Shown here piece by piece: positions 1 through 7,476 of a stretch of 14,252 bases of DNA. A program made the position numbers and the translations under genes. The stretch spans positions 1-14,252 of the forward strand of contig VBEQ01000056.1 in NCBI GenBank assembly GCA_005881235.1. The letters run 5' to 3'. The notes under the pieces were generated by a model, which was not told where the DNA came from, ran no database searches, and saw nothing but the letters and a program-made list of their open reading frames with translations. Every line of letters starts with the position of its first letter. Position 1 is the first letter of the stretch. The DNA is from Chloroflexota bacterium (lineage in GTDB: Bacteria; Chloroflexota; Dormibacteria; CF-121).

Positions 1-125
1 CTGACCGTTTGTTGTTATCCGCTAGCACCGATTTTCCGGGCATACGGCTAACAGCACGCCGCTCATCGGAGGCACCGGAGGCCAGTACCTAACGGGGTCA
101 GCGAATCACCCAAAAGTAGTCCCCA

Positions 126-143
126 TCCCCCCGCGGGGGAGGG
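126..143. repeat. Truncated copy of dispersed GC-rich palindromic repeat
   Basis: The core TCCCCCCGCGGGGGAGGG is a near-perfect palindrome of the same C-run/G-run type as the repeats at 1703, 8734, 11125 and 12410. It lacks the usual AGGGTGGGGG tail. It lies 14 nt past the stop of the minus-strand MFS gene, where it could form a transcript-end hairpin. The rest of 1-156 holds no gene or RNA that I can support. Confidence 0.55.
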
Positions 144-156
144 CAGCGTTAGAGCC

Positions 157-1614
157 TCAGCCGCATGCCTCCTCGGCTTCGTCCTCGTTGGCCATATCGC
201 GGGTGACCGGCGTTTCGGATTTCAAGATCGTCGCGGCAATCACGACCGAGGCAGTGGCAAGTGCCGCGCCAATTGCCCAGGCGAGGTGATAGCCGCTGCT
301 CAGGGCGGCAACGGGACTCTGTCCCTGCGCAATCAGTTCACCGGTCCGACTCGTGGAGACCGCCGCGAGCGCCGCCAGGCCAAGCGCCCCGCCGACCTGG
401 CCGGTCGTGTTCAGCAGGCCCGAGGCGAGCCCCGCATCGCTGGGCGTCGTCCCGGCCATCGCCACGACCCCAAGCGAGGGGAAGGCAAGGCCGCCGCCAA
501 TTCCGAGCAGCGCCAGCACGGGAAACAAATCCATCAGGTAGTCGGCGCTCACAGGTCCGCGCGCAGCCAGGACAAGGGCGATGCTGATCAAACCAAACCC
601 TGCCAGCAGTACGGTGCGGGCGCCGAATCGCATGATCAGCCTGGCGGTGACACCGATCGAAAGCGCGCCCATCCCGATGGAGACCGGCAGGAAGGCCAGG
701 CCGATCGCGAGGGGGCCGTAGCCGAGCACCCGCTGCATGTCAAGCGAGCCCATGAAGAAGAAGCCGAACATCGCCACGCCGCCGATGGCCTGGATCACGT
801 TCGACGCCGAGAGGTCCCGCGAGAGGAAGAGTCGAAGTGGAAGGAGCGGGTTGCGACCCGTCGCCTGGCGAACGACAAAGGCAACCAGCAGGATCACGGC
901 GACGCCACCGAACCCGAGGGTAGGCGTCGAGACCAGGCCGTACGCGGACGACTGCACGATGGCGAACACGCCCAGCATCAACCCGGCCGTGACGAGGAAG
1001 GCGCCGAGGATGTCGGCACCCTGGCCGAGCCCAATGCCACGATCCGACTCGAGCAGCCGGGCGGCGAGCACGGCGATGACGATCCCGATGGGAAGGTTAA
1101 CGAAGAAAATCCAGTGCCAGCTAACGGCCTGCGTGATGATGCCTCCGGCCAGCAGGCCGATGGAGGCGCCGGCGGAGGCGACGAAACTGAAGACGCCGAT
1201 CGCGCGGGCCCGCTCACCCGGTTCGGGGAACATCGTCACGACCATCCCGAGAATGACGGCCGAGCTCACCGCGCCGCCGATCCCTTGCAGGAAGCGAGCC
1301 GCGATCAGCATCGGCTGGCTTACCGACAGCCCGCACACCATCGAGGCGGCGGTAAAGGCGACCAGCCCGATCAGGAAAATCCGCTTGCGACCAATCAGAT
1401 CGCCGAGCCGCCCAGCCAGCAGTAAGACCCCGGCATAGGCGATCAAGTAGGCATTGACGACCCAGGCCAGGCTGGCCTGCGAGAAGCCGAGATCGTTCTT
1501 GATCGACGGCAGCGCCACGTTCACGATCGTCATGTCGAGAACGATCATCAGAAACCCGGCGCACAGGATCAACAGCGCCAGCCATCTCCGGTCACTCGCA
1601 GTCTCAACGGGCAT
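157..1614 (-). CDS. DHA2-family (EmrB/QacA-like) MFS drug-efflux transporter
   Basis: This is a 485-residue integral membrane protein that would export drugs or other small hydrophobic compounds using the proton gradient. The hydrophobicity pattern fits the 14-helix DHA2 subfamily. The first helix carries the D1-type motif LDMTIVNVALP (about residues 26-36). The cytoplasmic loop 2-3 has the MFS motif A, GRLGDLIGRKR (68-78). The antiporter motif C region is seen as SAGASIGLLAGG followed by SWHWIFFVNLPIG, which is very typical of EmrB/QacA proteins. The reading frame is open further upstream to a TTG at 1692, but I choose the ATG at 1614 because GAGGAG (1622-1627) sits 7 nt before it and the family normally starts just before helix 1. 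No regulator gene (TetR or MarR) is adjacent. The substrate is unknown. Confidence 0.9.
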   Translation of the reverse strand: MPVETASDRRWLALLILCAGFLMIVLDMTIVNVALPSIKNDLGFSQASLAWVVNAYLIAYAGVLLLAGRLGDLIGRKRIFLIGLVAFTAASMVCGLSVSQPMLIAARFLQGIGGAVSSAVILGMVVTMFPEPGERARAIGVFSFVASAGASIGLLAGGIITQAVSWHWIFFVNLPIGIVIAVLAARLLESDRGIGLGQGADILGAFLVTAGLMLGVFAIVQSSAYGLVSTPTLGFGGVAVILLVAFVVRQATGRNPLLPLRLFLSRDLSASNVIQAIGGVAMFGFFFMGSLDMQRVLGYGPLAIGLAFLPVSIGMGALSIGVTARLIMRFGARTVLLAGFGLISIALVLAARGPVSADYLMDLFPVLALLGIGGGLAFPSLGVVAMAGTTPSDAGLASGLLNTTGQVGGALGLAALAAVSTSRTGELIAQGQSPVAALSSGYHLAWAIGAALATASVVIAATILKSETPVTRDMANEDEAEEACG

Positions 1615-1621
1615 ATCAGGG

Positions 1622-1627
1622 CTCCTC
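1622..1627 (-). promoter_or_regulatory. Shine-Dalgarno site of the MFS gene
   Basis: GAGGAG on the minus strand lies 7 nt before the ATG at 1614. It decides between this start and in-frame starts 13 and 26 codons further upstream. It is one of only two strong SD sites in the window. Confidence 0.7.
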
Positions 1628-1702
1628 ACAAGCAGGCGTGGTGAAGTGGACATGCTCTTTAGACCCCACCGGTAGGAAAACTCATCGGTCAACGCCCGGA
1701 TC

Positions 1703-1741
1703 TTCCCTCCCCCGCTTGCGGGGGAGGGTCAGGGTGGGGGC
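1703..1741 (+). repeat. Full-length copy of dispersed palindromic repeat; possible SRP RNA terminator
   Basis: Two 11-nt arms, CCCTCCCCCGC (1705-1715) and GCGGGGGAGGG (1718-1728), form a perfect stem separated by TT. They are followed by the tail TCAGGGTGGGGGC. Read on the minus strand it begins directly after the SRP RNA 3' end, so the hairpin could end that transcript, although no T tract follows. It is the best-preserved member of the repeat family in this window. Confidence 0.8.
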
Positions 1742-1742
1742 T

Positions 1743-2010
1743 GACCGCGCACCCCTTCTCGTTGTAACGCCGCCCGGGCACGCAACGCGGACCACTCAGG
1801 CCCGGTGGGCTGCGGCGCCCCCGGCACCCCGCTTACTGCTGCTTCCTTCCGGACCTGACAGGGTTCACGGAACCAGGTCGCGCAGGACCAGGCCATCAAC
1901 GCAGTCGCACGAAACGACGCTCCGGACAGCGCACCCCTCAAAGGGGAGTTCGACCCCGCTAAAGCGGATTGCGGGTACAGGGCACCGCTGGCTCCCCGTC
2001 TAGCGCGATC
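1743..2010 (-). ncRNA. ffs: Large (Alu-domain) bacterial signal recognition particle RNA
   Basis: The S-domain apex is unmistakable: on the minus strand GTCAGGTCCGGAAGGAAGCA (about 1858-1839) is the universal Ffh-binding motif with its GGAA tetraloop region. Upstream, ACGGGGAGCCAGCGGTGCCC and TGTACCCGCAATCCGCT match the Alu-domain 5' segment of the Bacillus scRNA-type RNA. The proposed ends pair: 5' GATCGCGC (2010-2003) with 3' GCGCGGTC (1750-1743) gives an 8-bp terminal helix. A further helix near the S domain pairs GGCCTGGT (1894-1887) with ACCGGGCC (1806-1799). The 268-nt length is close to the roughly 270 nt of the Bacillus RNA. With Ffh it targets nascent membrane and secreted proteins to the translocon. 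The large form is known mainly from Firmicutes, Thermotogae and some other non-proteobacterial lineages. Ends are inferred from pairing and may be off by a few nt. Confidence 0.93.
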
Positions 2011-2022
2011 GGGACTATTCTA
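2011..2022 (-). promoter_or_regulatory. -10 element of the SRP RNA promoter
   Basis: TAGAAT (2022-2017, minus strand) lies 6 nt before the proposed RNA 5' end at 2010, which is the expected spacing from a -10 hexamer to the transcription start. No convincing -35 hexamer is seen; the region where it should lie overlaps the last codons of the upstream membrane-protein gene. The position agrees with the 5' end deduced independently from base pairing. Confidence 0.6.
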
Positions 2023-2038
2023 CCTGCGGTCCGCAGAC

Positions 2039-2515
2039 CTAAGCGTGCGGTTCGCGGGGCGGGCGGAATGTCAGCAGCGTCCAGGCGCCCAACCAGCCGA
2101 TCATCGCGCCGAACACGATCACGACCGCCAGGTCGAGGCCCAGGTTGATCAGCTGGGCGCCGGTGTCCGCCGCCTGCCGCTTCGCCGCCGGGCTCAAGCG
2201 GTCGAAGGCCGTCTGACCCACCGGCAGATAGATAAGGATCAGGGCCGCGACCACGTTATGGAACAACTCGCTGATCCCGCCGGCGATCGCGCCCATCTGC
2301 AGGGCCGGGTTGGTGCTCTTCGTCGAGGCGGCCAGCTTGCGTCCGGCGCCGCCGATGATCAGGAAACCCAGGGCGGAGCTCACGAAATTCTCGAACATCG
2401 ATGGCGCCAGATCATGCGTGGCGTAGACCGCCACCAGCCGAACGAGTAGAGCAAAGAGCCCCCCGATGACCCCAAACAGCAGGCCTTCGCGAAGCACGAG
2501 CCCGATGCGCGCCAC
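2039..2515 (-). CDS. Small four-helix integral membrane protein, function unknown
   Basis: This 158-residue protein shows about four hydrophobic segments. They are near residues 9-30 (LLFGVIGGLFALLVRL), 43-60 (SSALGFLIIGGAG), 75-97 (GISELFHNVVAALILIYL) and 125-148 (DLAVVIVFGAMIGWLGAW), with a polar stretch between the third and fourth. I do not recognise a family. The GTG start at 2515 shares its first base with the TAG stop of the SirB1-family gene (TAGTG), so translation is probably coupled; no separate SD is visible. The frame is open further upstream, but that extension only runs antiparallel to sense inside the SirB1 gene and has no membrane character. It is the last gene of a three-gene operon that ends just before the SRP RNA promoter. 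Confidence 0.75.
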   Translation of the reverse strand: MARIGLVLREGLLFGVIGGLFALLVRLVAVYATHDLAPSMFENFVSSALGFLIIGGAGRKLAASTKSTNPALQMGAIAGGISELFHNVVAALILIYLPVGQTAFDRLSPAAKRQAADTGAQLINLGLDLAVVIVFGAMIGWLGAWTLLTFRPPREPHA

Positions 2516-3342
2516 TAATTGACCCGGCTGATCAGCTGACCTCGCAGCTGTTTGATCCGCGGCGCATCCTCCGGTTCCGGTCGCATCGCCAGGTAGCGCG
2601 TGAAATCCTTCAACGCCTCGGCATCGTGGTGCATCTGGAAATGGATCATGCCGCGATCCCGCCACTCCGATGTGAGATGCGGATCGGTCAGCATGATGCG
2701 GTCGCTGGCGCTCAGCGCGCGCGCCAGGTCGCCGCGCGATAGGTAAAGGCTCTTGAGGTTATTAAGGATGCGCGACAAGATCTGCCGCTTCGTCGAGGGC
2801 TCGAGCAGGGCTGGACGCATCTTGACTTCACCGCCGTACATCTCGTTCAGCATCTTCGCGCATTCCTCGCGGGTCAGCGTGCGGCCGTTGAAGGCGTCGA
2901 TGAAGATCTCGCCGCTGGTCGCCGGCGCGTACTTCACCAGGAAATGGCCCGGCATGCCAACCCCCCGCACCGGCAGGCCGGCCCTCTCCCCTATCGCCAC
3001 GTAGAGCACCGCGAGCGTGATCGGGATACCGACCCGGCGATCGAGCACTTCGTTGAGAAAGCTGTTGCGTGGGTCGTAGTACTCCTCGCGATTGCCCTTG
3101 AAGTGCAGCTCCTCAAACAGGTAGGCGTTCAACACCTCGACGACCCGATCTGGCTCCACCTCGGCCCGGATCCGCTGCTTGAGCTCACCGCTCAGGCGGG
3201 CGATTTGATTGAGATAGACCGCGGGACGCAGGTCCGGGTACTCTTCGGCGGCGATCAGCAGCGCCGCTTCGGCCAGGTCCAGTTCCGGCTCCGGCGTCTG
3301 CAGCAGGCGCGTGAACGCGTCGCGTGCCTCAGCCGGCGTCAT
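2515..3342 (-). CDS. SirB1-family protein: transglutaminase-like domain plus TPR repeats
   Basis: This 275-residue cytosolic protein has the clear hallmarks of the SirB1 family (Transglut_core2). These are NSFLNEVLDRRVGIPITL at residues 93-110, GLPVRGVGMPGHFLVK at 122-137 and FIDAFNGR at 147-154. The C-terminal third (about 190-265) is helical and TPR-like, with RGDLARALSASDRIMLTDP. As in the family generally, no cysteine lies where a transglutaminase nucleophile would be (the only Cys is residue 161), so a protease-type activity is not supported and the role is probably in protein interaction. Its start overlaps the end of the upstream YwaF-like gene by 14 nt, and its stop overlaps the next start by 1 nt. 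The SD is weak (GTAGG just before ATG), which fits coupled translation. The precise function is unknown. Confidence 0.88.
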   Translation of the reverse strand: MTPAEARDAFTRLLQTPEPELDLAEAALLIAAEEYPDLRPAVYLNQIARLSGELKQRIRAEVEPDRVVEVLNAYLFEELHFKGNREEYYDPRNSFLNEVLDRRVGIPITLAVLYVAIGERAGLPVRGVGMPGHFLVKYAPATSGEIFIDAFNGRTLTREECAKMLNEMYGGEVKMRPALLEPSTKRQILSRILNNLKSLYLSRGDLARALSASDRIMLTDPHLTSEWRDRGMIHFQMHHDAEALKDFTRYLAMRPEPEDAPRIKQLRGQLISRVN

Positions 3343-4006
3343 GCCTACGTAGTCTAGATAGACGGAACGGCGCGTCGAGGATCGCCAGCACGACGAGCGT
3401 CAAGACTGCGCCCGCCGCGATGTACCAGGGCCATGGGCCCATGAGGTCGAGCAGGCTGCCGCTGACCGGCACCTGCCGCAAGTACATGTAGTTGCCTCCG
3501 GTCGCCAGGTCGATCAATCCCACCACGATGGCAAAGGCAACGGTTAAGACGAAGATCCGGCGGACGGCACCGGGCCGGGGCTGCAGCGCGAGGCCGAAGA
3601 CCAGGAACAGCGCCGCAAGGATGACCAGGTCGTGAGTCACGTAGAACTGCAGGTAAGGAAAGCTCGGAAAATGATCCTTGAGGTCCGGGGTCAGCACCGC
3701 CTGGAGCGTTCCGCCCAGTCCCCAGAAGTAGGCCACTTCGACCAGCACGAGCTGCCGCCATAGCAGCGCCGCCGCGGCGACGAAGCCGGCCACATCGCAG
3801 AGCTGGACCGGCAGGCTTGTGGCCGCGGACCAGGTCCCCTTCGCGACGACATACGGCTGCCAGCTCAGCTCGGCAGCCACAATCGTGAGCGCGATGATCA
3901 CGGCGACCGCATCGATCCAACCCCCCGGGGCTCGCCGGGCGGCGACACATAGCAGCACCGCGACGACGACCAGAAAGACTAAGGGTAGAACGTGCTCCGT
4001 CGACAC
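3329..4006 (-). CDS. YwaF/TIGR02206-family integral membrane protein
   Basis: This 225-residue protein has about six to seven hydrophobic segments. It carries the signature of the YwaF/TIGR02206 (TMEM164-like) family: SLPVQLCDVAGF, VEVAYFWGLGGTLQAVLTPD, a TH pair in YVTHDLVILAALFLV, GGNYMYLR, and SLLDLMGPWPWYI near the end. The conserved His and Asn/Asp residues inside the membrane are present. The molecular role of the bacterial family is not established; the distant eukaryotic relative TMEM164 is an acyltransferase, which is only a hint. It starts with GTG at 4006; a strong purine run, GAGGAGGG (about 4019-4026), lies about 12 nt upstream, a little far for an SD. It is the first gene of the operon that continues into the SirB1-family gene with a 14-nt overlap. 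Confidence 0.85.
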   Translation of the reverse strand: MSTEHVLPLVFLVVVAVLLCVAARRAPGGWIDAVAVIIALTIVAAELSWQPYVVAKGTWSAATSLPVQLCDVAGFVAAAALLWRQLVLVEVAYFWGLGGTLQAVLTPDLKDHFPSFPYLQFYVTHDLVILAALFLVFGLALQPRPGAVRRIFVLTVAFAIVVGLIDLATGGNYMYLRQVPVSGSLLDLMGPWPWYIAAGAVLTLVVLAILDAPFRLSRLRRHDAG

Positions 4007-4029
4007 CGGCTATAGTTTCCCTCCTCAAC
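4007..4029. promoter_or_regulatory. Divergent promoter between YwaF-like and RibD-like genes
   Basis: Only 23 bp separate the two divergent starts (4006 and 4030). On the plus strand TATAGT (4011-4016) is a good -10 and would start transcription around 4022-4024, leaving a leader of only 6-8 nt before the ATG at 4030. The hexamer region is nearly palindromic (CTATAG), so the same site may also serve the minus strand. No -35 is convincing for either direction. Confidence 0.4.
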
Positions 4030-4590
4030 ATGGCCAAACTCATCTATTCGGCGATCATGTCGCTCGACGGCTACATCGCGGACGAGCATGGCAACTTCGA
4101 CTGGGCTGCGCCGGATGAGGAGGTCCACGCCTTCGTGAACGACCTCGAGCGGCCCATCGGCACCTACCTCTACGGCCGCCGGATGTACGACGTCATGCGT
4201 TACTGGGAGACCGCACCGACCGATGCCAGTCAGCCACCGGTCGTGCGGGACTACGCGCGGATCTGGCAGGCGGCCGACAAGATCGTCTACTCGAAGGCGC
4301 TGGCGACGGCGTCCACCACCAGGACGCGGATCGAGAAAGACTTCGACACCGAAGCCGTGCGCCGGATGAAGGCGACCGCGCCAGGTGACCTGTCCATCGG
4401 AGGTGCCCATCTCGCGGCCCAGGCGATCAGAGCCGGCTTGGTCGACGAGATCCATCTGTTCGTCGTGCCCATCGTGGTGGGAGGCGGGACGCGGGGCCTA
4501 CCGGATCACGCTCGCGTGAAGCTCCAACTGCTCGAGGAGCGCCGCTTTGCCGCGGGCGTGGTTCATCTCCACTACCAAACCAGGGGCTGA
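4030..4590 (+). CDS. Dihydrofolate-reductase/RibD C-terminal family reductase
   Basis: This 186-residue soluble protein belongs to the RibD_C/DHFR-like superfamily, like YwjB and YyaP. Supporting segments are the N-terminal strand and loop YSAIMSLDGYIADEHG, the helix and loop TYLYGRRMYDVMRYWE, the central KIVYSKAL strand, the NADPH-binding GDLSIGGAHLAAQAI, and the C-terminal VDEIHLFVVPIVVGGGTRGL, which is diagnostic of the fold. The family uses NAD(P)H to reduce pterin- or flavin-like or other small substrates; stand-alone members are mostly uncharacterised. There is no second domain, so it is not a bifunctional RibD. The length is normal. It has no SD and a very short predicted leader. The end faces the next minus-strand gene with only 32 nt between stops. 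Confidence 0.9.
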   Translation: MAKLIYSAIMSLDGYIADEHGNFDWAAPDEEVHAFVNDLERPIGTYLYGRRMYDVMRYWETAPTDASQPPVVRDYARIWQAADKIVYSKALATASTTRTRIEKDFDTEAVRRMKATAPGDLSIGGAHLAAQAIRAGLVDEIHLFVVPIVVGGGTRGLPDHARVKLQLLEERRFAAGVVHLHYQTRG

Positions 4591-4622
4591 GTCCCGCCAC
4601 CTGAGCGAGTCGCCATCGCGGT

Positions 4623-5315
4623 TCAGCCCGCTCCCGCCTGCCGGCTGCGACTGACCAGGGTGAGGGCGGCCGGGATGCATGCCACAGCAACCATCAAATA
4701 CCCGAGGATTTGCAGCGCGTTCTGCTGTAAGCCGTATGCGAAGGGGCCCATGATCGGCACCGCAGCGACAAGCAGCAGTGCACTCCACAGCGGAACGACT
4801 TTCGCTCGGAGCCAAGCCAGACCCAAGAAGAGGTATCCGAAAAGATGTCCGGCCACCCAACCGATCGCCACCGCCAGGACGTGCCAATCGGCGAAGTACG
4901 CACGCTCCAGGGCGGCGAACTCCGCATCGTGTCGGATCTGCGCCATGTGCACAAGGAGAACGTTCTGGTCGGCGATGTAGCCCCAGGCGATCGCACCGAG
5001 CCAGCCGCACACGACTCCGACCGCAGTCAGCCACGCTGATCGCTGCCACGAGACCAGCCCCATACCGATGTAACCGACTGGAAAAAGATAGGCGACGGCC
5101 AGGTTGACGAAGAGAAATAGCTGCATCAGGGTAGGCGGGGCGGCCCGATATGCGGCGAGCACGTCCAGAGGCCGCGCGTTCGTCGGACAGGCCGGATCGC
5201 CATATTGGGGACACAGGGCGAACCAGCTCGCCATGACAAGCGGAACGACAACGATCGCTACGGCGAAAAACCAGAACAGCAGCCGTCGGGCTATCTCAGC
5301 AGTCGCTGTCGTCAC
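4623..5315 (-). CDS. Integral membrane protein with about seven helices, function unknown
   Basis: This 230-residue protein has hydrophobic segments near residues 10-32, 62-80, 90-110, 143-165, 170-190 and 197-220. A periplasmic or exterior loop follows the first helix and contains two cysteines (CPQYGDPACP) that could form a disulfide. It resembles small DUF4386-like membrane proteins in layout, but I do not recognise a family motif. The start is GTG at 5315. TACGCT (5329-5324) lies exactly 8 nt before it, which fits a leaderless transcript. It is a single gene between two plus-strand genes, with its 3' end 32 nt from the end of the RibD-like gene. Confidence 0.75.
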   Translation of the reverse strand: MTTATAEIARRLLFWFFAVAIVVVPLVMASWFALCPQYGDPACPTNARPLDVLAAYRAAPPTLMQLFLFVNLAVAYLFPVGYIGMGLVSWQRSAWLTAVGVVCGWLGAIAWGYIADQNVLLVHMAQIRHDAEFAALERAYFADWHVLAVAIGWVAGHLFGYLFLGLAWLRAKVVPLWSALLLVAAVPIMGPFAYGLQQNALQILGYLMVAVACIPAALTLVSRSRQAGAG

Positions 5316-5329
5316 CGCTCGTTAGCGTA
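5316..5329 (-). promoter_or_regulatory. Leaderless-type -10 of the membrane-protein gene at 5315
   Basis: TACGCT (5329-5324, minus strand) fits TANNNT and is followed by 8 nt and then the GTG start. The same spacing is seen at 7774-7760, 13384-13370 and 13383-13397. Confidence 0.4.
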
Positions 5330-5375
5330 GCGGCCAGAACCCCAGGTGCTGAAGATTGACCCTATCCTGAGCGGA

Positions 5376-5672
5376 ATGCCGCCACCTGACCGCGTCTTCG
5401 TGATCGTCGTCGAGACCGAGGGCGAGCGCGACCCCGAGCGGATGCCCTTGCTCAGCCTGCCCGGAACGGGCGGCGCCCGCCGCACGGCCGGCTTCAGCAG
5501 CATGCTGCTGGCGACCACCTTCCTCAACCAGGCGCAGCAACTGGGCCACTTCGTCAAGCTCGACTACATCTTCCCGGCGGACCGGCGTCGGCTGGCGGAG
5601 GACTTCCCCGAGTACGAGGTCCGGCTCGACCCGAGCCCGCAGGCATTCTTCGGAGACGAGCCACCCACCTAA
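5376..5672 (+). CDS. Small soluble protein of unknown function
   Basis: This 98-residue protein is not recognised. It has a beta-strand-like start (DRVFVIVVETEGE), a glycine/arginine-rich turn (PGTGGARRTAG), a helix (SSMLLATTFLNQAQQLG) and then the strand HFVKLDYIF, followed by an acidic, proline-rich C-terminus. There is no signal peptide or membrane segment. I choose the ATG at 5376 because TATCCT (5363-5368) lies 7 nt before it. The frame also has a GTG at 5346, which would add 10 residues without an SD. It is followed after 34 nt by the HD-GYP gene on the same strand, so the two may be co-transcribed. Third-position GC bias looks like that of its neighbours, supporting a real gene. Confidence 0.6.
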   Translation: MPPPDRVFVIVVETEGERDPERMPLLSLPGTGGARRTAGFSSMLLATTFLNQAQQLGHFVKLDYIFPADRRRLAEDFPEYEVRLDPSPQAFFGDEPPT

Positions 5673-5706
5673 GCCGCCACAAGCTCCCCGACCCCGGCAA
5701 CGTTAC

Positions 5707-7476
5707 ATGCGCGTCATCATGCCCCGCTTCAGCCATCGGCTGGCATTGAAGATCGTCCTCCCCTTCGCGGCCCTCACCCTGGCGATCGGCGCCGTCGGCA
5801 CCTTGACGGCAACCGGCGAGTTGAGCAGTCGCAGCCAGGGAGCGTTCGATGCCCAGCTCGTCCATGACGGCATCGTGGCCGAGTCGATGGTCAAGACCGG
5901 GGATTCTGAGCGGCGGGCGATCCTTCGCCTCCTCACGAATGGACCCGGTTTGAGTCAGAACTGGGACAAGACCGCGGCCTTGCAGGCCTGGCTCGAACGG
6001 GCCCTGACGATCCATCCCAACGTCATCGTCGAGGTGGTTGACACCTCGGGCCGCGAGATCGTCGGGGTCGTCGGCCATGGTGCCGTCGCCGACACCGTGA
6101 CTCGGAGCCACGACTTGAGCAGCTGGCCCGGCCTCTCCTACATGCTGAGTGGGGGCGCGACCACGATTGACCTGGTGGCATCCGCCCCGCAGCCGGCGAT
6201 CTTCGCCGGCCAGCCGGTGCGCAACGCGGCCGACGGACTGATCGGCGCCGTCCTCGTCGGCGACTATCTCGACGACCGCGCGGGCACGATCAAGGCGTCA
6301 CTGCCGCACGACGACATCACCTTCTACGACGTCAACGGCCAGGTCCTCGCGACGTCATTGCCCATACCGCCCAGTCAGTTTGCGACGCTCGCGCTCGACG
6401 GGAACACGCGGGGACGCATCAGCCCCACCAGCGTCGTCGAGCTGCCCCGCGTGGCGGGCGGCCCGAGCACAGAGATCCTCTCGCCCTGGACGGCGCGCAC
6501 GACGAACCTCGGCTACGTGGGGACGGTCGGGTCGACCACCGGCTTACTGGCCGACACCAACCAGTTGCGCATCATCCTGGTCACGCTCTTCCTGGCCGGC
6601 GTGCTGTTTACGCTCGCGATCGGCATCTGGCTAGCGCGCCGCATCACCCGACCGGTACACCGCCTGGTGGAGGCGACCCGGCTGGTCAGCGCCGGCGACC
6701 TCGACCATCAGGCGCTGGTGACGACCCACGACGAGATCGGCGAGCTCACCGACTCCTTCAACCAGATGACGCGCAGCCTGAAAGAGAAGAGCGCCTCGCT
6801 GCGCACGACGATGACGCAGCTCCAGGACACCTACCTGATGACGATCGAGGCCCTCGCATCCGCGGTCGAGGCCCGCGATCCGTACACGCATGGACACACG
6901 CGACGGGTCGAGGAGTATGCGGTCATCATGGCGGAGGCCCTCGGCTGCGGCGAGGCCGAGATCAACGCGCTGCGCCGCGCCTGCGTGCTCCACGACATCG
7001 GCAAAATCGGCATCGAGGATGCCATCCTCCGCAAGCAGGCACGACTCGAACCCGACGAGTCAATGCGCATGCAGAAACACCCGGTGATCGGGGTCGACAT
7101 GCTCAAGGGCATCGATTTCCTCGACCCGGTGCTGCCCCTGATCCGGCATCACCACGAGCGTTGGGACGGCAACGGCTACCCGGACGAGTTGCGGGCCGAT
7201 GAGATTCCGCTCGGCGCTCGTATCCTGGCGGTCGCCGACGCGGTCGACGCCATGACGTCCGATCGTCCCTATCGTGCGGCGCGCACCTTCGAATACGCCA
7301 AGACGGAAATCCTGAAGGGTTCCGCCACCCACTTCGACCCGGAGGTGGTCACCGCCTTCATCAAGAGCCAGCGCGCCATCGAGGATCTGCTCCGAAACGC
7401 GGCGGGCGAGGAGATGCATCATCACCCGGATTCGGATGACCTCGGTGGCTGGCGCATGCACGTCGTCGGCCGCTAA
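5707..7476 (+). CDS. Membrane sensor HD-GYP phosphodiesterase (c-di-GMP turnover type)
   Basis: This 589-residue protein has helix 1 at about residues 13-33, an extracytoplasmic sensor domain at about 35-288 (Cache-like in layout), helix 2 at 289-311, a HAMP linker (about 311-364, with RRITRPVHRLVEATRLVSAGDL), a short coiled coil, and a C-terminal HD-GYP domain. Key residues are intact: PYTHGHTRRV near 395-404, the HD pair VLHDIGKIGI (H429, D430), the metal-binding HH pair, and the signature HHERWDGNGYP (482-492), then GARILAVADAVDAMTSDRPYR. HD-GYP enzymes hydrolyse cyclic di-GMP; the complete GYP motif suggests an active enzyme controlled by an external signal. There is no SD before ATG 5707 or the in-frame ATG 5719, so the start is uncertain by 4 residues. 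Its stop overlaps the stop of the converging 95-residue gene by 4 nt. Confidence 0.94.
   Translation: MRVIMPRFSHRLALKIVLPFAALTLAIGAVGTLTATGELSSRSQGAFDAQLVHDGIVAESMVKTGDSERRAILRLLTNGPGLSQNWDKTAALQAWLERALTIHPNVIVEVVDTSGREIVGVVGHGAVADTVTRSHDLSSWPGLSYMLSGGATTIDLVASAPQPAIFAGQPVRNAADGLIGAVLVGDYLDDRAGTIKASLPHDDITFYDVNGQVLATSLPIPPSQFATLALDGNTRGRISPTSVVELPRVAGGPSTEILSPWTARTTNLGYVGTVGSTTGLLADTNQLRIILVTLFLAGVLFTLAIGIWLARRITRPVHRLVEATRLVSAGDLDHQALVTTHDEIGELTDSFNQMTRSLKEKSASLRTTMTQLQDTYLMTIEALASAVEARDPYTHGHTRRVEEYAVIMAEALGCGEAEINALRRACVLHDIGKIGIEDAILRKQARLEPDESMRMQKHPVIGVDMLKGIDFLDPVLPLIRHHHERWDGNGYPDELRADEIPLGARILAVADAVDAMTSDRPYRAARTFEYAKTEILKGSATHFDPEVVTAFIKSQRAIEDLLRNAAGEEMHHHPDSDDLGGWRMHVVGR

Noticed and set aside
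286..1425. Long plus-strand open frame (379 codons) opposite the MFS gene
   Set aside because: Low-complexity charged product typical of the antisense of a GC-rich gene; the minus strand encodes clear MFS motifs.
1658..1692. Promoter for the MFS gene using TTGACC (1692-1687)
   Set aside because: The nearest -10-like hexamer, TCTAAA, is about 23 nt away, too far for a normal promoter.
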